A stretch of DNA of 64,000 bases from PFJX01 sp964542455 (GCA_964542455.1 CAZIUC010000005.1:82941-146940); one strand, 5' to 3'. Positions 7,665 to 17,172 are shown, counted from the first letter of the stretch. Notes: generated from the letters alone by a model not told the origin. Made by a program: numbers and translations.

Positions 7665-8732
7665 TTAATTGACTTTGGGGTCAAGCTCGCCCTTGTCATA
7701 GCGCTTCTGCATGTCTTCCAGGCTGTAGACCTTGGTGATCTTGCTGGCCATGCCGGCGGCGCCGAAGGCTTCGTAACGGGCCGAGCAGATGCCGCTCATG
7801 GCCTTGGTGGCTTCCTTCAGGAACTTGCGCGGGTCGAAGTTGGCCTTGTTTTCGGCCAGGTGCTTGCGGATGGCGCCGGTGGAAGCCATGCGCAGGTCGG
7901 TGTCGATGTTGACCTTGCGCACGCCGTTCTTGATGCCTTCGACGATCTCTTCGACCGGCACGCCGTAGGTCTGGCCCATGTCGCCGCCGTAGCTGTTGAT
8001 GATGGCGAGCCAGTCTTCCGGCACCGAGGAGGAGCCGTGCATGACCAGGTGCACGTTGGGGATGCGATCGTGGATTTCCTTCACGCGGTCGATGCGCAGC
8101 ACTTTGCCGGTGGGCTTCTGGGTGAACTTGTAGGCGCCGTGGCTGGTGCCGATGGCGATGGCCAGGGCGTCGACCTTGGTTTTGGTCACGAAATCAGCGG
8201 CCTCGTTGGGGTCGGTGAGCAACTGGTCGTGAGACAGCTTGCCTTCGGCGCCGTGGCCGTCTTCCTCGCCGGCCATGCCGGACTCCAGGGAGCCCAGGCA
8301 GCCCAGTTCGCCTTCCACGGAGACGCCGCAGGCATGCGCCAGCTCGACCACGTGACGGGTCGTGTCGACGTTGTATTCATAGGTGGACGGGGTCTTGCCG
8401 TCGGTACCCAGGGAGCCGTCCATCATCACGGAGCTGAAGCCGGACTGGATGGAACGGAAGCAGATGCTGGGGGAAGCGCCGTGATCCTGGTGCATGCAGA
8501 CCGGGATATGCGGGTATTGCTCGATGGCGGCCAGGATCAGGTGGCGCAGGAAGGGCTCGCCGGCATAGGAACGGGCACCGGCGGAGCCTTGCAGGATCAC
8601 CGGGCTGTTGGTCTTGTCGGCGGCCTGCATGATGGCCTGGACCTGTTCCATGTTGTTGACGTTGAAGGCGGGCAGGCCATAGCCGTTTTCGGCGGCGTGG
8701 TCGAGCAGTTGACGCAGGGAAATCAGAGCCAT
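7665..8732 (-). CDS. fba: Class II fructose-bisphosphate aldolase
   Basis: This zinc-dependent aldolase interconverts fructose 1,6-bisphosphate with DHAP and glyceraldehyde 3-phosphate. In the Calvin cycle it also makes sedoheptulose 1,7-bisphosphate. The 355-residue length and the N-terminus MALISLRQLLDHAAENGYGLPAFNVNN are those of the Calvin-cycle subtype. The zinc-binding VCMHQDHGAS and the phosphate-binding VHLVMHGSSS and VRKVNIDTDLR are present. It is the last gene of the cluster, 22 bp after pyk, and is followed by an intrinsic terminator. Confidence 0.96.
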   Translation of the reverse strand: MALISLRQLLDHAAENGYGLPAFNVNNMEQVQAIMQAADKTNSPVILQGSAGARSYAGEPFLRHLILAAIEQYPHIPVCMHQDHGASPSICFRSIQSGFSSVMMDGSLGTDGKTPSTYEYNVDTTRHVVELAHACGVSVEGELGCLGSLESGMAGEEDGHGAEGKLSHDQLLTDPNEAADFVTKTKVDALAIAIGTSHGAYKFTQKPTGKVLRIDRVKEIHDRIPNVHLVMHGSSSVPEDWLAIINSYGGDMGQTYGVPVEEIVEGIKNGVRKVNIDTDLRMASTGAIRKHLAENKANFDPRKFLKEATKAMSGICSARYEAFGAAGMASKITKVYSLEDMQKRYDKGELDPKVN

Positions 8733-8754
8733 CGTGTTTCTCCTATTCGGTTGA

Positions 8755-10188
8755 TCAGGCTTTCTTGCGTTCGCCGACGCGAACGATTTTCAGGGTATTG
8801 GTGCCGCCGGGTTTGCCGATCGGTTCACCGATGGTGAGCAGAATCAGGTCGCCGTTGCGTACCGCGCCGCGTCGCCGCAGTTCGTCTTCCGCCTCGGCGA
8901 GCAACTGGTCGCGCTCGTTGCTGGAAGGACGGAAGTTGACCGGGTAGACGCCACGGAAGAGGGTCACCTTTCTACGGGTCTCGACTTCCGGCGTCAAGGC
9001 GTAGATTGGCACGTGTGTGCTGATCCGGCTCATCCACAGGGCGGTGGAGCCGGACTGGGTCATGGCGGCGATCGCCTTGACGTTGAGGTTGAGCGCCGTG
9101 AACGCGGCCGACATGGCGATGGCTTCATCCACACGCAGGAAGCCGTGATCGAGCATGCCCTTGCCAAACGCCGGCTCCATCTCCTTCTCCGCTTCCAGGC
9201 AAACCCGGTGCATCGCGGAAATGGCTTCCACCGGATACTTGCCGGCGGCGGTTTCGGCCGAAAGCATCACCGCGTCGGTGCCGTCCAGCACCGCGTTGGC
9301 GACGTCGGAGACTTCGGCGCGAGTGGGAATCGGGCTTTCGATCATGGACTCCATCATCTGCGTCGCGGTGATCACGACCTTGTTCTTTTCCCGCGCCATG
9401 CGGGTCATGCGTTTTTGCAGGGCGGGCACGGCGGCGTCGCCAACTTCCACGCCCAGGTCGCCACGCGCCACCATGATCGCGTCGGAGGCATTGAGGATTT
9501 CGTCCAGCGCCTCGATGGCCTCGGCGCGCTCGATCTTGGCGACGATCCAGGCGCGGCCGCCGGCGGCGCGGAGAATTTCGCGCGCTTGCTGGATGTCGGC
9601 GGCGGAACGCGGGAAGGAGACGGCGAGGTAATCCGCCTTGATCATGGCGGCGGTCTTGATGTCCTCGATGTCCTTCTCGGTCAGCGCGGCGGCGGAGAGG
9701 CCACCACCCTTGCGGTTGATGCCCTTGTTGTTGGACAGCACGCCGCCTTGCACGACCTTGCAGAACACTTCGCTACCCTTGACCTCTTCCACCCACATCT
9801 CGATGCGGCCGTCATCCAGCAGCAGGGTGGCGCCGCGCGCAACATCCTTTACCAGTTGCGGGTAATCGAGGCCGACCCGGGTCTGGTCGCCCAGTTTGCA
9901 CGTGGCGTCGAAAACGAAGGGGTCGCCGGGGCTCAGGGAAATCTTGCCGTCCTTGAACTTGCCGATGCGGATTTTGGGTCCTTGCAGATCCACCAGCACG
10001 CCGACGGCGCGGCCACGCGTCTTGGCCAGCGAGCGCACCAGCTCGCAGCGCTGCTGGTGTTCCTCGGCTGTGCCGTGGGAGAAATTCAGACGAACAACGT
10101 CCACTCCGGCTTCCAGCATCTTGTCCAGGACCTTGGGGTCGGAACAGGCGGGGCCGAGGGTGGCGACGATTTTGGTTCTACGGAGCAT
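8755..10188 (-). CDS. pyk: Pyruvate kinase
   Basis: Pyruvate kinase transfers phosphate from phosphoenolpyruvate to ADP. The 477-residue protein has the N-terminal RTKIVATLGPACSD, the substrate-binding VVRLNFSHG, LVDLQGPKIRIG, the catalytic-lysine strand IVAKIERAEAIEALDEI and the metal-binding MVARGDLGVEVG. The B domain runs from about residue 70 to 165, and the C-terminal regulatory domain from about 345. It lies between pgk and fba on the same strand. A palindromic repeat fills the pgk-pyk gap. Confidence 0.96.
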   Translation of the reverse strand: MLRRTKIVATLGPACSDPKVLDKMLEAGVDVVRLNFSHGTAEEHQQRCELVRSLAKTRGRAVGVLVDLQGPKIRIGKFKDGKISLSPGDPFVFDATCKLGDQTRVGLDYPQLVKDVARGATLLLDDGRIEMWVEEVKGSEVFCKVVQGGVLSNNKGINRKGGGLSAAALTEKDIEDIKTAAMIKADYLAVSFPRSAADIQQAREILRAAGGRAWIVAKIERAEAIEALDEILNASDAIMVARGDLGVEVGDAAVPALQKRMTRMAREKNKVVITATQMMESMIESPIPTRAEVSDVANAVLDGTDAVMLSAETAAGKYPVEAISAMHRVCLEAEKEMEPAFGKGMLDHGFLRVDEAIAMSAAFTALNLNVKAIAAMTQSGSTALWMSRISTHVPIYALTPEVETRRKVTLFRGVYPVNFRPSSNERDQLLAEAEDELRRRGAVRNGDLILLTIGEPIGKPGGTNTLKIVRVGERKKA

Positions 10189-10200
10189 GTATTTCTCGAT

Positions 10201-10260
10201 GTAGGAGGCCCACTCGTGGGCCGATCAGACTCATTTCGCGCCGCGAGCGGCGCTCCTACG
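10201..10260. repeat. GTAGGAGG-type intergenic palindrome
   Basis: The element starts GTAGGAGGCCC and ends with CGCTCCTACG, and has an inner GGCCCACTCGTGGGCC hairpin plus a second GCCGC hairpin. It fills the gap between pgk and pyk. It belongs to the same class as the elements at 22787-22861 and 61370-61442. Confidence 0.7.
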
Positions 10261-10262
10261 TA

Positions 10263-11447
10263 TTAGCCGGCGGCCCGCTTTTCCAGGATATCCACGGCGG
10301 GCAGAACCTTGCCCTCCAGATATTCCAGGAAGGCGCCGCCGGCGGTGGAAATGTAGGTCACCTTGTCGTAGATGTCGTACTTCTGGATGGCGGCGATGGT
10401 GTCTCCGCCGCCGGCCAGGGTGAAGGCCTTGGTATTGGCGATGGCCATGGCGATGGCTTTGGTGCCTTCGCCGAACTGATCGAACTCGAACACGCCCACG
10501 GGGCCATTCCAGACCACGGTGCCGGCCTTCATGATGATGTCGACAAGTTCCTGGGCCGACTTCGGGCCGATGTCGAAAATCATGTCGTCGTCGACCACAT
10601 CACCGGCGTCCTTCAGGACAGCGGGTTCGTTGGCGTCGAATTTCTTGCCGCAGACCACGTCCACGGCGATGGGGATGGTGGCGCCACGCGCGGTCATCTT
10701 GCTGATCAGGGCCAGCGCGGTGGGGACCAGGTCGTCTTCACACAGAGACTTGCCGACGTTCTTGCCGGTGGCCTTGAGGAAGGTGTTGGCGATGCCGCCG
10801 CCGACCACCAATTGCTCGCATTTCTCGGACAGGGCTTCCAGCACGGTCAGCTTGGTGGAGACCTTGGAGCCGCCGACGATGGCGACCATCGGCCGGGCCG
10901 GATTGGCCAGTGCCTTGTCCAGGGCTTCCAGTTCCTGGCTGACCAGGATGCCGGCGCAGGCGGTCGGCGCGAATTCGGCGATGCCGTAGGTGGATGCCTG
11001 GGCGCGGTGGGCGGTGCCGAAGGCGTCCAGCACAAACACATCGCACAGGGCGGCATATTTGCGCGCGGTTTCCTCGACGTTCTTCTTCTCGCCCTTGTTG
11101 ACGCGGCAGTTTTCCAGCAGCACGACTTCGCCCTCGGCGACATCGAATCCGCCATCGACCCAGTCCTTGATCAGGCGCACCGGCTTGCCCAGTTTGGCGG
11201 CCATGACATCGGCGACCGGCTGCAAGGAAATTTCAGGCGTCCATTCGCCTTCCGTCGGGCGCCCCAGGTGGGAGGTGACCATGACCTTGGCACCGGCCTT
11301 GACGGCATGCTCGATAGTGGGCATGGACGCGGTGATGCGGGCGTCGCTCGTGACCTTGCCTTCCTTGACGGGGACATTGAGGTCGGCACGGATGAACACG
11401 CGCTTGCCCTTAAGATCAAGGTCGGTCATGCGGAGAAATTTGGCCAT
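10263..11447 (-). CDS. pgk: Phosphoglycerate kinase
   Basis: Pgk interconverts 3-phosphoglycerate and 1,3-bisphosphoglycerate, acting in glycolysis and in the Calvin cycle. The 394-residue protein shows the N-terminal KRVFIRADLNVPVKEGKVT, the substrate-binding HLGRPTEGE, the hinge VAIVGGSKVSTKL, and the C-terminal nucleotide-binding GGGDTIAAI (the usual second Ser is Thr). It lies in the order tkt-gap-pgk-pyk-fba, consistent with co-transcription. Confidence 0.96.
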   Translation of the reverse strand: MAKFLRMTDLDLKGKRVFIRADLNVPVKEGKVTSDARITASMPTIEHAVKAGAKVMVTSHLGRPTEGEWTPEISLQPVADVMAAKLGKPVRLIKDWVDGGFDVAEGEVVLLENCRVNKGEKKNVEETARKYAALCDVFVLDAFGTAHRAQASTYGIAEFAPTACAGILVSQELEALDKALANPARPMVAIVGGSKVSTKLTVLEALSEKCEQLVVGGGIANTFLKATGKNVGKSLCEDDLVPTALALISKMTARGATIPIAVDVVCGKKFDANEPAVLKDAGDVVDDDMIFDIGPKSAQELVDIIMKAGTVVWNGPVGVFEFDQFGEGTKAIAMAIANTKAFTLAGGGDTIAAIQKYDIYDKVTYISTAGGAFLEYLEGKVLPAVDILEKRAAG

Positions 11448-11529
11448 TTGGATGCTCCTGGAAAGTAAGTGGTAAGGGCTGAGTGGGCTCAGGCCTTACG
11501 GCTCATGGGGGGGGAGGTCGGGTTAGAGA

Positions 11530-11604
11530 CGTAGGATGTGCTGAGCGCGGAGAAGCGCATCACCGTTGTGGGTAATGCGCTTCCTTGCGTCAGCGCATCC
11601 TACG
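11530..11604. repeat. CGTAGGATG-type palindrome between gap and pgk
   Basis: Termini CGTAGGATGTGCTGAGCG and CGCATCCTACG form an imperfect inverted repeat, with an inner pair GAAGCGCAT / ATGCGCTTC. Related elements lie at 41833-41911 and 58146-58221. It could attenuate transcription between gap and pgk. Confidence 0.75.
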
Positions 11605-11611
11605 AAGAGCC

Positions 11612-12610
11612 TTACTTGGAAACGTGCTCAACCAGACGCAACATGTTGCAGGTGTAGCCGTACTCGTTGTCGTACCAGGCCACGACTTTGACGAAAGTAC
11701 CGTCCAGAGCGATGCCGGCTTCCGAGTCAAACGTGGAAGGTGCGCTGTTGCCGACGAAGTCGGTGGAAACCACTTTCTCGTCGGTGTAACCCAGAACGCC
11801 CTTCATGGCGCCTTCGGAGGCGGCCTTCATGGCGGCGCAGATGTCGGCGTAAGCGGCTTCCTTGTTCAGTTCCACAGTCAGGTCGACCACGGAGACGTCG
11901 GAGGTGGGAACGCGGAAAGCCATGCCGGTCAGCTTGCCCTTCAGTTCCGGCAGTACCACGCCGACAGCCTTGGCGGCGCCGGTGGAGGAGGGAATGATGT
12001 TTTCCAGGATGCCGCGTCCACCGCGCCAATCTTTCATGGACGGGCCGTCAACGGTTTTCTGGGTGGCCGTGGCGGCGTGCACGGTGGTCATCAGGCCGCG
12101 CTTGATGCCCCAGTTGTCGTTCAGCACCTTGGCCACGGGAGCCAGGCAGTTGGTGGTACAGGAAGCGGCGGAAACAATCGCTTCGCCGGCGTATTTGGTG
12201 TGGTTCACGCCGTACACGAACATCGGGGTGGCGTCCTTGGAGGGAGCGGACTGCACTACCTTCTTGGCGCCGGCCTTGATGTGGGCCTGGCAGGATTCGG
12301 TGGTCAGGAAGAAGCCGGTGCAGTCGATGACGATGTCGGCGGCTACTTCATTCCATTTCAGGTTGGCGGGGTCGCGCTCGGCGGTCAGGCGGATGGTCTT
12401 GCCATTCACGACCATGTTGCCACCGGAGACGGAGATGTCACCGTTGAAACGGCCATGCACGGAGTCGTACTTCAGCATGTAGGCCAGGTAGTCGGGCTCG
12501 AGCAGGTCGTTGATGGCGACCACTTCGATGCCGGGGAAGTCCTTGGCGATGGCGCGGAAAGCCATGCGGCCGATACGGCCAAAACCATTGATGCCAACTT
12601 TGATAGTCAT
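11612..12610 (-). CDS. gap: Glyceraldehyde-3-phosphate dehydrogenase, type I
   Basis: This NAD(P)-dependent enzyme links glyceraldehyde 3-phosphate and 1,3-bisphosphoglycerate. The 332-residue protein begins TIKVGINGFGRIGRMAFRA (Rossmann fold) and carries the catalytic cysteine in SAASCTTNCLAPVAKVL. The C-terminal WYDNEYGYTCNMLRLVEH is typical. A ribosome-binding site (AAGGAGAT) precedes the ATG. Cofactor preference was not determined. It follows tkt closely. Confidence 0.96.
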   Translation of the reverse strand: MTIKVGINGFGRIGRMAFRAIAKDFPGIEVVAINDLLEPDYLAYMLKYDSVHGRFNGDISVSGGNMVVNGKTIRLTAERDPANLKWNEVAADIVIDCTGFFLTTESCQAHIKAGAKKVVQSAPSKDATPMFVYGVNHTKYAGEAIVSAASCTTNCLAPVAKVLNDNWGIKRGLMTTVHAATATQKTVDGPSMKDWRGGRGILENIIPSSTGAAKAVGVVLPELKGKLTGMAFRVPTSDVSVVDLTVELNKEAAYADICAAMKAASEGAMKGVLGYTDEKVVSTDFVGNSAPSTFDSEAGIALDGTFVKVVAWYDNEYGYTCNMLRLVEHVSK

Positions 12611-12685
12611 GCTTTATCTCCTTGATAAGAAAACTACAGGTCGGGCGGCCTGACGGCTGACTCGACCCGGATATCCAATAGACGG

Positions 12686-14674
12686 TTACAGAATGCCTTT
12701 GACGGTGGCGACCACGTTCTCGACGGTGAAACCGAACTCCTTGAACAACTGGGGAGCGGGGGCGGATTCGCCGAAACGATCGAGGCCGACCACGGCGCCG
12801 CGCAGGCCGACGTACTTCCACCAGCCGTCGGTAACGCCGGCTTCGATGGCGACCTTGTGCACGGTGGGCAGCAGCACGCTGTCCTTGTAGGCCTTGTCCT
12901 GTTTGTCGAACACGTTGGTGGAGGGCATGGACACCACGCGGGCGGCAATGCCATCGGCCTTCAGGGCTTCCTGCGACTTCATCGCCAGTTCCACTTCGGA
13001 ACCGGTGGCGATCAGCACCACCGCGGGCTTACCCTCGCAATCGGAGATCACATAGCCACCCTTGCGGATGTCGGCGATCTGGGCGTCGCTGCGCTTGACG
13101 AAGGGCAGGTTCTGACGCGACAGGATGTGGCAGCTCGGGCCGTCCGTCTTCTCGACGCTGGCCGCCCAGGCGACCAGGGTCTCGGTGGTGTCGCAGGGAC
13201 GCCAGACGGTCATGTTGGGGATCATGCGCAGGGTGGCGGTCTGCTCGACCGGCTGGTGGGTGGGGCCGTCTTCGCCGAGGCCGATGGAGTCGTGGGTGAA
13301 GACGTAAACCACGCGCTGCTTCATCAGGGCGGACATGCGCAGGGCGTTACGGGCGTATTCCGAGAACATCAGGAAAGTGCCGCCGAACGGGAACAGGCCG
13401 CCGTGCAGCGCCATGCCGTTCATGATGTGGCTCATGCCGAACTCGCGCACCCCGTAGGAGATGTAGTTGCCGCCCGGGTTGCGGTGCAGGGGGTGGCAGC
13501 CCGGCCAGTTGGTCAGGTTGGAGCCGGTCAGGTCGGCGGAACCGCCGACACGCTCGGGCAGGGTGGAAACCAGGCGCTCGATGGCCAGCTGGCTGGCCTT
13601 GCGGGTGGCGACGGTCTCGGCCTTTTCCAGGGTGGTCGCCAGAGCGGCCTGGACGCGACCGGCCCAGTCGGCGGGCAGTTCGCCATTCACGCGACGGGTG
13701 AATTCGGCGGCCAGTTCGGGGAACTGGGTCGCGTACTCGGCGAACTTGTTGTTCCACAGCTTTTCCAGGCCCTCGCCCTTGGTCTTGGCGTCCCAGCCGT
13801 CGTAGACGTCCTGGGGAATGACGAAGGGCTCGTGGTTCCAGCCGATGTGCTTGCGGGTGGCTTCGATCTCGGCGTTGCCCAGGGCGGCGCCGTGCACGTC
13901 GTGAGTGCCTTCCTTGTTGGGGGAACCCTTGCCGATGATGGTCTTGCAGCAGATCAGGGTGGGCTTGTCGCTGGACTGCTTGGCTTTCTGCACGGCGGCC
14001 TCGATGGCAACCGCGTCGTGGCCGTTGACGCCGGCAATCACATTCCAGCCATAGGCTTCGAAACGCTTCGGGGTGTCGTCGGTGAACCAGCCGTCGGTGT
14101 GGCCGTCGATGGAGATGCCGTTGTCGTCCCAGAAGGCGATCAGCTTGTTGAGCTTCCAGGTGCCGGCCAGGGCGCAGGCTTCGTGCGAGATGCCTTCCAT
14201 CATGCAGCCGTCGCCCATGAACACGTAGGTGTGATGGTTGACGATGTCGAGGCCCGGCTTGTTGAACTCGTGCGCCAGCAGTTTTTCGGCCAGCGCCATG
14301 CCGACCGCGTTGGTGATGCCCTGGCCGAGGGGGCCGGTGGTGGTCTCGACGCCGGGGGTGTAACCCAGTTCCGGGTGGCCCGGGGTCTTGGAATGCAGTT
14401 GGCGGAACTGCTTGAGGTCGTCGATGCTGAGGTCGTAGCCGGTCAGGTGCAGCAGCGCGTAGATCAGCATGGAGCCGTGGCCATTGGACAGCACAAAGCG
14501 GTCGCGGTCGGCCCACTTGGGGTTGGTCGGGTTGTGGCGCATGTGGTGGTTCCACACCACTTCCGAGATTTCCGCCATGCCCATGGGGGCGCCGGGGTGG
14601 CCGGAATTGGCTTTCTGCACAGCATCCATCGCCAGGGCGCGGATGGCGTTCGCGAGGTCGTTACGTGTTGCCAT
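12686..14674 (-). CDS. tkt: Transketolase
   Basis: This thiamine-diphosphate enzyme shuttles two-carbon units in the pentose phosphate and Calvin cycles. The 662-residue protein has the N-terminal ANSGHPGAPMGMAEI, the ThDP-binding GDGCMMEGISHEACALAG and LIAFWDDNGISIDG, and the pyrimidine-domain THDSIGLGEDGPTHQP. It heads the five-gene carbon-metabolism cluster. The 340-bp region upstream holds the likely promoter. Confidence 0.96.
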   Translation of the reverse strand: MATRNDLANAIRALAMDAVQKANSGHPGAPMGMAEISEVVWNHHMRHNPTNPKWADRDRFVLSNGHGSMLIYALLHLTGYDLSIDDLKQFRQLHSKTPGHPELGYTPGVETTTGPLGQGITNAVGMALAEKLLAHEFNKPGLDIVNHHTYVFMGDGCMMEGISHEACALAGTWKLNKLIAFWDDNGISIDGHTDGWFTDDTPKRFEAYGWNVIAGVNGHDAVAIEAAVQKAKQSSDKPTLICCKTIIGKGSPNKEGTHDVHGAALGNAEIEATRKHIGWNHEPFVIPQDVYDGWDAKTKGEGLEKLWNNKFAEYATQFPELAAEFTRRVNGELPADWAGRVQAALATTLEKAETVATRKASQLAIERLVSTLPERVGGSADLTGSNLTNWPGCHPLHRNPGGNYISYGVREFGMSHIMNGMALHGGLFPFGGTFLMFSEYARNALRMSALMKQRVVYVFTHDSIGLGEDGPTHQPVEQTATLRMIPNMTVWRPCDTTETLVAWAASVEKTDGPSCHILSRQNLPFVKRSDAQIADIRKGGYVISDCEGKPAVVLIATGSEVELAMKSQEALKADGIAARVVSMPSTNVFDKQDKAYKDSVLLPTVHKVAIEAGVTDGWWKYVGLRGAVVGLDRFGESAPAPQLFKEFGFTVENVVATVKGIL

Positions 14675-15015
14675 GTCTTTGATTCCTCAAGAAAAAAACC
14701 GGTATCAACACCCAGTCCGGGCGGAAAGCTTCAATTATGATCAAGCCCCTTATGCCAGAGCAAGCCCCATAAGCGTTTGAAATATCTACTCGGAGCTATA
14801 TAACCGGCCTTGCGGCCTTGCTTGCTGCGGGGTGATGGGGTTGGGCCAGGAAAAATTAAAATGTTTTTATATGCTGTTGTTACTCGCTTATGGAACCGGC
14901 CAGGAAGCCGCTTCTGATGTGGCGCACAAAACTATTATTGGGGGTTTTTGAAAGGATCATTAATAACTCTTGATTGCTCGGTAGAGGGGAAAAAAGCGTT
15001 GGCGCCCGTAATGCG
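14675..15015. promoter_or_regulatory. Upstream region of tkt with candidate LysR-type site
   Basis: There is no gene in this 341-bp stretch. At 14749-14773, CTTATG and CATAAG form an inverted repeat separated by 13 nt, and the octamer CAAGCCCC is repeated directly at 14742 and 14761. This layout suits a LysR-type regulator such as CbbR, but no cbbR gene is in the window. The rest is AT-rich, with no clear -35/-10 pair that I would defend. Confidence 0.35.
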
Positions 15016-15831
15016 TCAGTTCTCCGCCATTACCCGTTTGCGGGCCACCCAGTCCCGCCACTGGGTCAGCAATTCCGGGGTCTGCGCCGCCAGCACCGAG
15101 CGACACCAGGGGTCGGCCGCCAGGAACTCGTCGCCATTGAGGCCGCAAACGGCTGCGCCGGCTTCTTTCAGGATCAGCCAGCCGGCCGCGTAGTCCCACA
15201 TTTTCTGGCCGCCGTGCAGGTAGATGTGCAGACGGCCGGCCGCCACATAGCACCAGTCGAGCGTGCTGGCGCCGAGATTGCGTTGCGAGGCGTAGGGATG
15301 TTCCCGCGCCAGATCGCCGGCCAAAGCGCGGTCGATGCGCTTCAGATCGATCCCTGCCATGCAGCGATTCAAATTGTCGGGAGGCAGTTTCAATGGCAAC
15401 GGGTCGCCATTCATGTAAGCGCCGCCACCTTTGAACGCATAGAAGGCTTCATCGGCCTGCGGGTCATAGACCACACCCAGAACCGTGCGGCCGTGTTGGA
15501 CCAGCGCGACGGAAATGGCGAAGAAGGGCAGGCCGTTGACGAAGTTGCTGGTGCCGTCGATGGGGTCCACGCACCAGAATCCGGCATCACCCTGGCTCCA
15601 GACCGCTTTCTGCTCGGCTTCGCTCATTTCCTCGCCGAGCATGGGGTAGGGGGCGATGGCGTGGAGTCGCGCGAACAGGGCGCTCTGCGCGGCGAGGTCG
15701 GCCTCGGTGAGCAGGCTGCCGTCCACCTTGCGCTGGTGCGCGACCTTGAGATAGCGCGGCATCACCTCCTCGCGCCCGACCGCGCGGGTGGCGGCGATGA
15801 CCTGGTCGAGAAGTTCTTTCATTCCCGCCAT
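15016..15831 (-). CDS. Inositol monophosphatase family phosphatase
   Basis: This is a 271-residue Mg2+-dependent phosphatase of the IMPase/SuhB/CysQ superfamily. The metal-binding residues are visible in MLGEEMSE (Glu), WCVDPIDGTSNF (Asp and DGT) and WDYAAGWLI. It could hydrolyse inositol phosphate, 3'-phosphoadenosine 5'-phosphate or a sugar bisphosphate; the sequence alone does not decide. It overlaps the upstream thioredoxin-like gene (13 nt from the ATG at 15831, or ATGA if the ATG at 15822 is used). Confidence 0.85.
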   Translation of the reverse strand: MAGMKELLDQVIAATRAVGREEVMPRYLKVAHQRKVDGSLLTEADLAAQSALFARLHAIAPYPMLGEEMSEAEQKAVWSQGDAGFWCVDPIDGTSNFVNGLPFFAISVALVQHGRTVLGVVYDPQADEAFYAFKGGGAYMNGDPLPLKLPPDNLNRCMAGIDLKRIDRALAGDLAREHPYASQRNLGASTLDWCYVAAGRLHIYLHGGQKMWDYAAGWLILKEAGAAVCGLNGDEFLAADPWCRSVLAAQTPELLTQWRDWVARKRVMAEN

Positions 15832-16370
15832 TTGATCGAGCAGCCCATGCTGGGAATCTGTTCGGTCGGGCCGCGTTGGGTCTCGGCCACCTGTTTCATG
15901 GCCTCGAACAGGTCACGGCGGGCGTCGGCGGCGGCTTCCTTGCGTGATGCATCGAGGCGGCCGCGATATTGCAGTTCCAAATTGCGGTTGAAGCCGAAGA
16001 AGTCCGGCGTGCAGACGGCGTCGTAACGACGCGCGACGTCCTGGCTTTCATCCAGGACATAGGGCATGGGAAAGCCAAGTTCGTCGGCGATGCGCCGCAT
16101 GTTGTCGAAGCTGTCCTCCGGATACTCGGCGGGGTCGTTGGACATGATGGCGATGGCATTGATGCCCAGCGTTTTCAGTTCCGCCACGTCACGCACGATA
16201 CGGTCGATCACCGCTTTCACATAAGGGCAGTGATTGCAGATGAACATGACCAACAGCCCGTTCGGGCCGGCCGCCTGTTGCAACGTCCAGGTCTTGCCAT
16301 CGACACCGGGCAGACTGAAATCCGGGGCTTTCCAGCCAAAATCACATACCGGGGTTTCCATGCGCACCAT
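15819..16370 (-). CDS. Thioredoxin-like (AhpC/TSA-type) protein
   Basis: This is a 183-residue thioredoxin-fold protein. It starts MVRMETPVCDFGWKAPDFSL, with GGAG 7 nt before the ATG at 16370. The redox segment is FICNHCPYVKAV, in which cysteines are spaced CNHC at the position of the thioredoxin CxxC. The DPAEYPEDSFDNM loop is typical of the DUF899-like/AhpC-TSA thioredoxins of proteobacteria. It is translationally coupled to the phosphatase downstream. An open frame extends upstream but overlaps rsmE and is not used. Partner unknown. Confidence 0.8.
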   Translation of the reverse strand: MVRMETPVCDFGWKAPDFSLPGVDGKTWTLQQAAGPNGLLVMFICNHCPYVKAVIDRIVRDVAELKTLGINAIAIMSNDPAEYPEDSFDNMRRIADELGFPMPYVLDESQDVARRYDAVCTPDFFGFNRNLELQYRGRLDASRKEAAADARRDLFEAMKQVAETQRGPTEQIPSMGCSIKWRE

Positions 16371-16437
16371 CTTGAGACTCCGCCAGAGTTGAGTGCGGCC
16401 GATAATAGCACCCGTCAAAACCCAGCCTTTGCCGAGC

Positions 16438-17172
16438 ATGCCGCGTTTCTATTGTGATCTCCCCCTCGCGATCGGCCACCTCGTCGCGCTGCCCGACTCG
16501 GTGGCGCGCCATGCCGTCGGCGTTTTGCGCCTGCGTGCCGGCGAAGCCGTGGTGCTGTTCAACGGCGACGGCGCCGAATACCACGGCATGCTGGAGAACG
16601 TGGGTGGCAAGGGCGCGTCAGTGCGTCTTGCCAGCCGCCAGGAACCGGAGCGGGAATCGCCGCTCCCGGTGCATCTGGCGCAAGGCATCTCCAGCGGCGA
16701 ACGCATGGATTACACCTTGCAAAAAGCGGTGGAACTGGGGGTGTCCGCGATCCAGCCCCTGACCATGCGGCGCACGCTGGTGCGCCTTGCCGCAGACAAG
16801 GCGATCAAGCGGCGCGCGCACTGGCAAGGTGTGGTGAATTCCGCCTGCGAGCAGTGCGGGCGCAACGTATTGCCGCCGGTAGCCGAGATCCAGGAGTTCG
16901 TGGCCTGGCAGCGCGGCATTGCCAAGGAGGCTGAAACACTGAAACTGTTGCTCGACCCCGAAGGCGACCTCTGCCTGCGCGACCTGCCGCCGCCGACTTC
17001 GCCCATCCTTCTGCTCGCCGGCCCCGAGGGTGGGTTCGATCCGGCGGAGCGCAAGCTGGCGCGCGCCGCCGGTTTTCATGGCCTGCGTCTGGGGCCACGC
17101 GTGTTGCGCACTGAAACAGCGGCACTGGCGGCACTGGCCGCGATGCAAGCGATATGGGGGGATTTCAGGTAG
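16438..17172 (+). CDS. rsmE: 16S rRNA (uracil(1498)-N(3))-methyltransferase
   Basis: RsmE methylates N3 of U1498 in 16S rRNA using S-adenosylmethionine. The 244-residue protein has an N-terminal PUA-like domain (MPRFYCDLPLAIGHLVALP) and a C-terminal SPOUT knot with LLLAGPEGGFDPAE and LRLGPRVLRTETAALAAL. QGISSGERMDYTLQKAVELG is the family signature. The start at 16438 was chosen by homology; an earlier in-frame ATG adds unrelated residues. It is divergent from the thioredoxin-like gene. Confidence 0.94.
   Translation: MPRFYCDLPLAIGHLVALPDSVARHAVGVLRLRAGEAVVLFNGDGAEYHGMLENVGGKGASVRLASRQEPERESPLPVHLAQGISSGERMDYTLQKAVELGVSAIQPLTMRRTLVRLAADKAIKRRAHWQGVVNSACEQCGRNVLPPVAEIQEFVAWQRGIAKEAETLKLLLDPEGDLCLRDLPPPTSPILLLAGPEGGFDPAERKLARAAGFHGLRLGPRVLRTETAALAALAAMQAIWGDFR

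Noticed and set aside
11585..12625. Long plus-strand frames opposite gap, pgk, pyk and tkt
   Set aside because: They are antisense shadows of strongly biased GC-rich genes and have no recognisable protein features.
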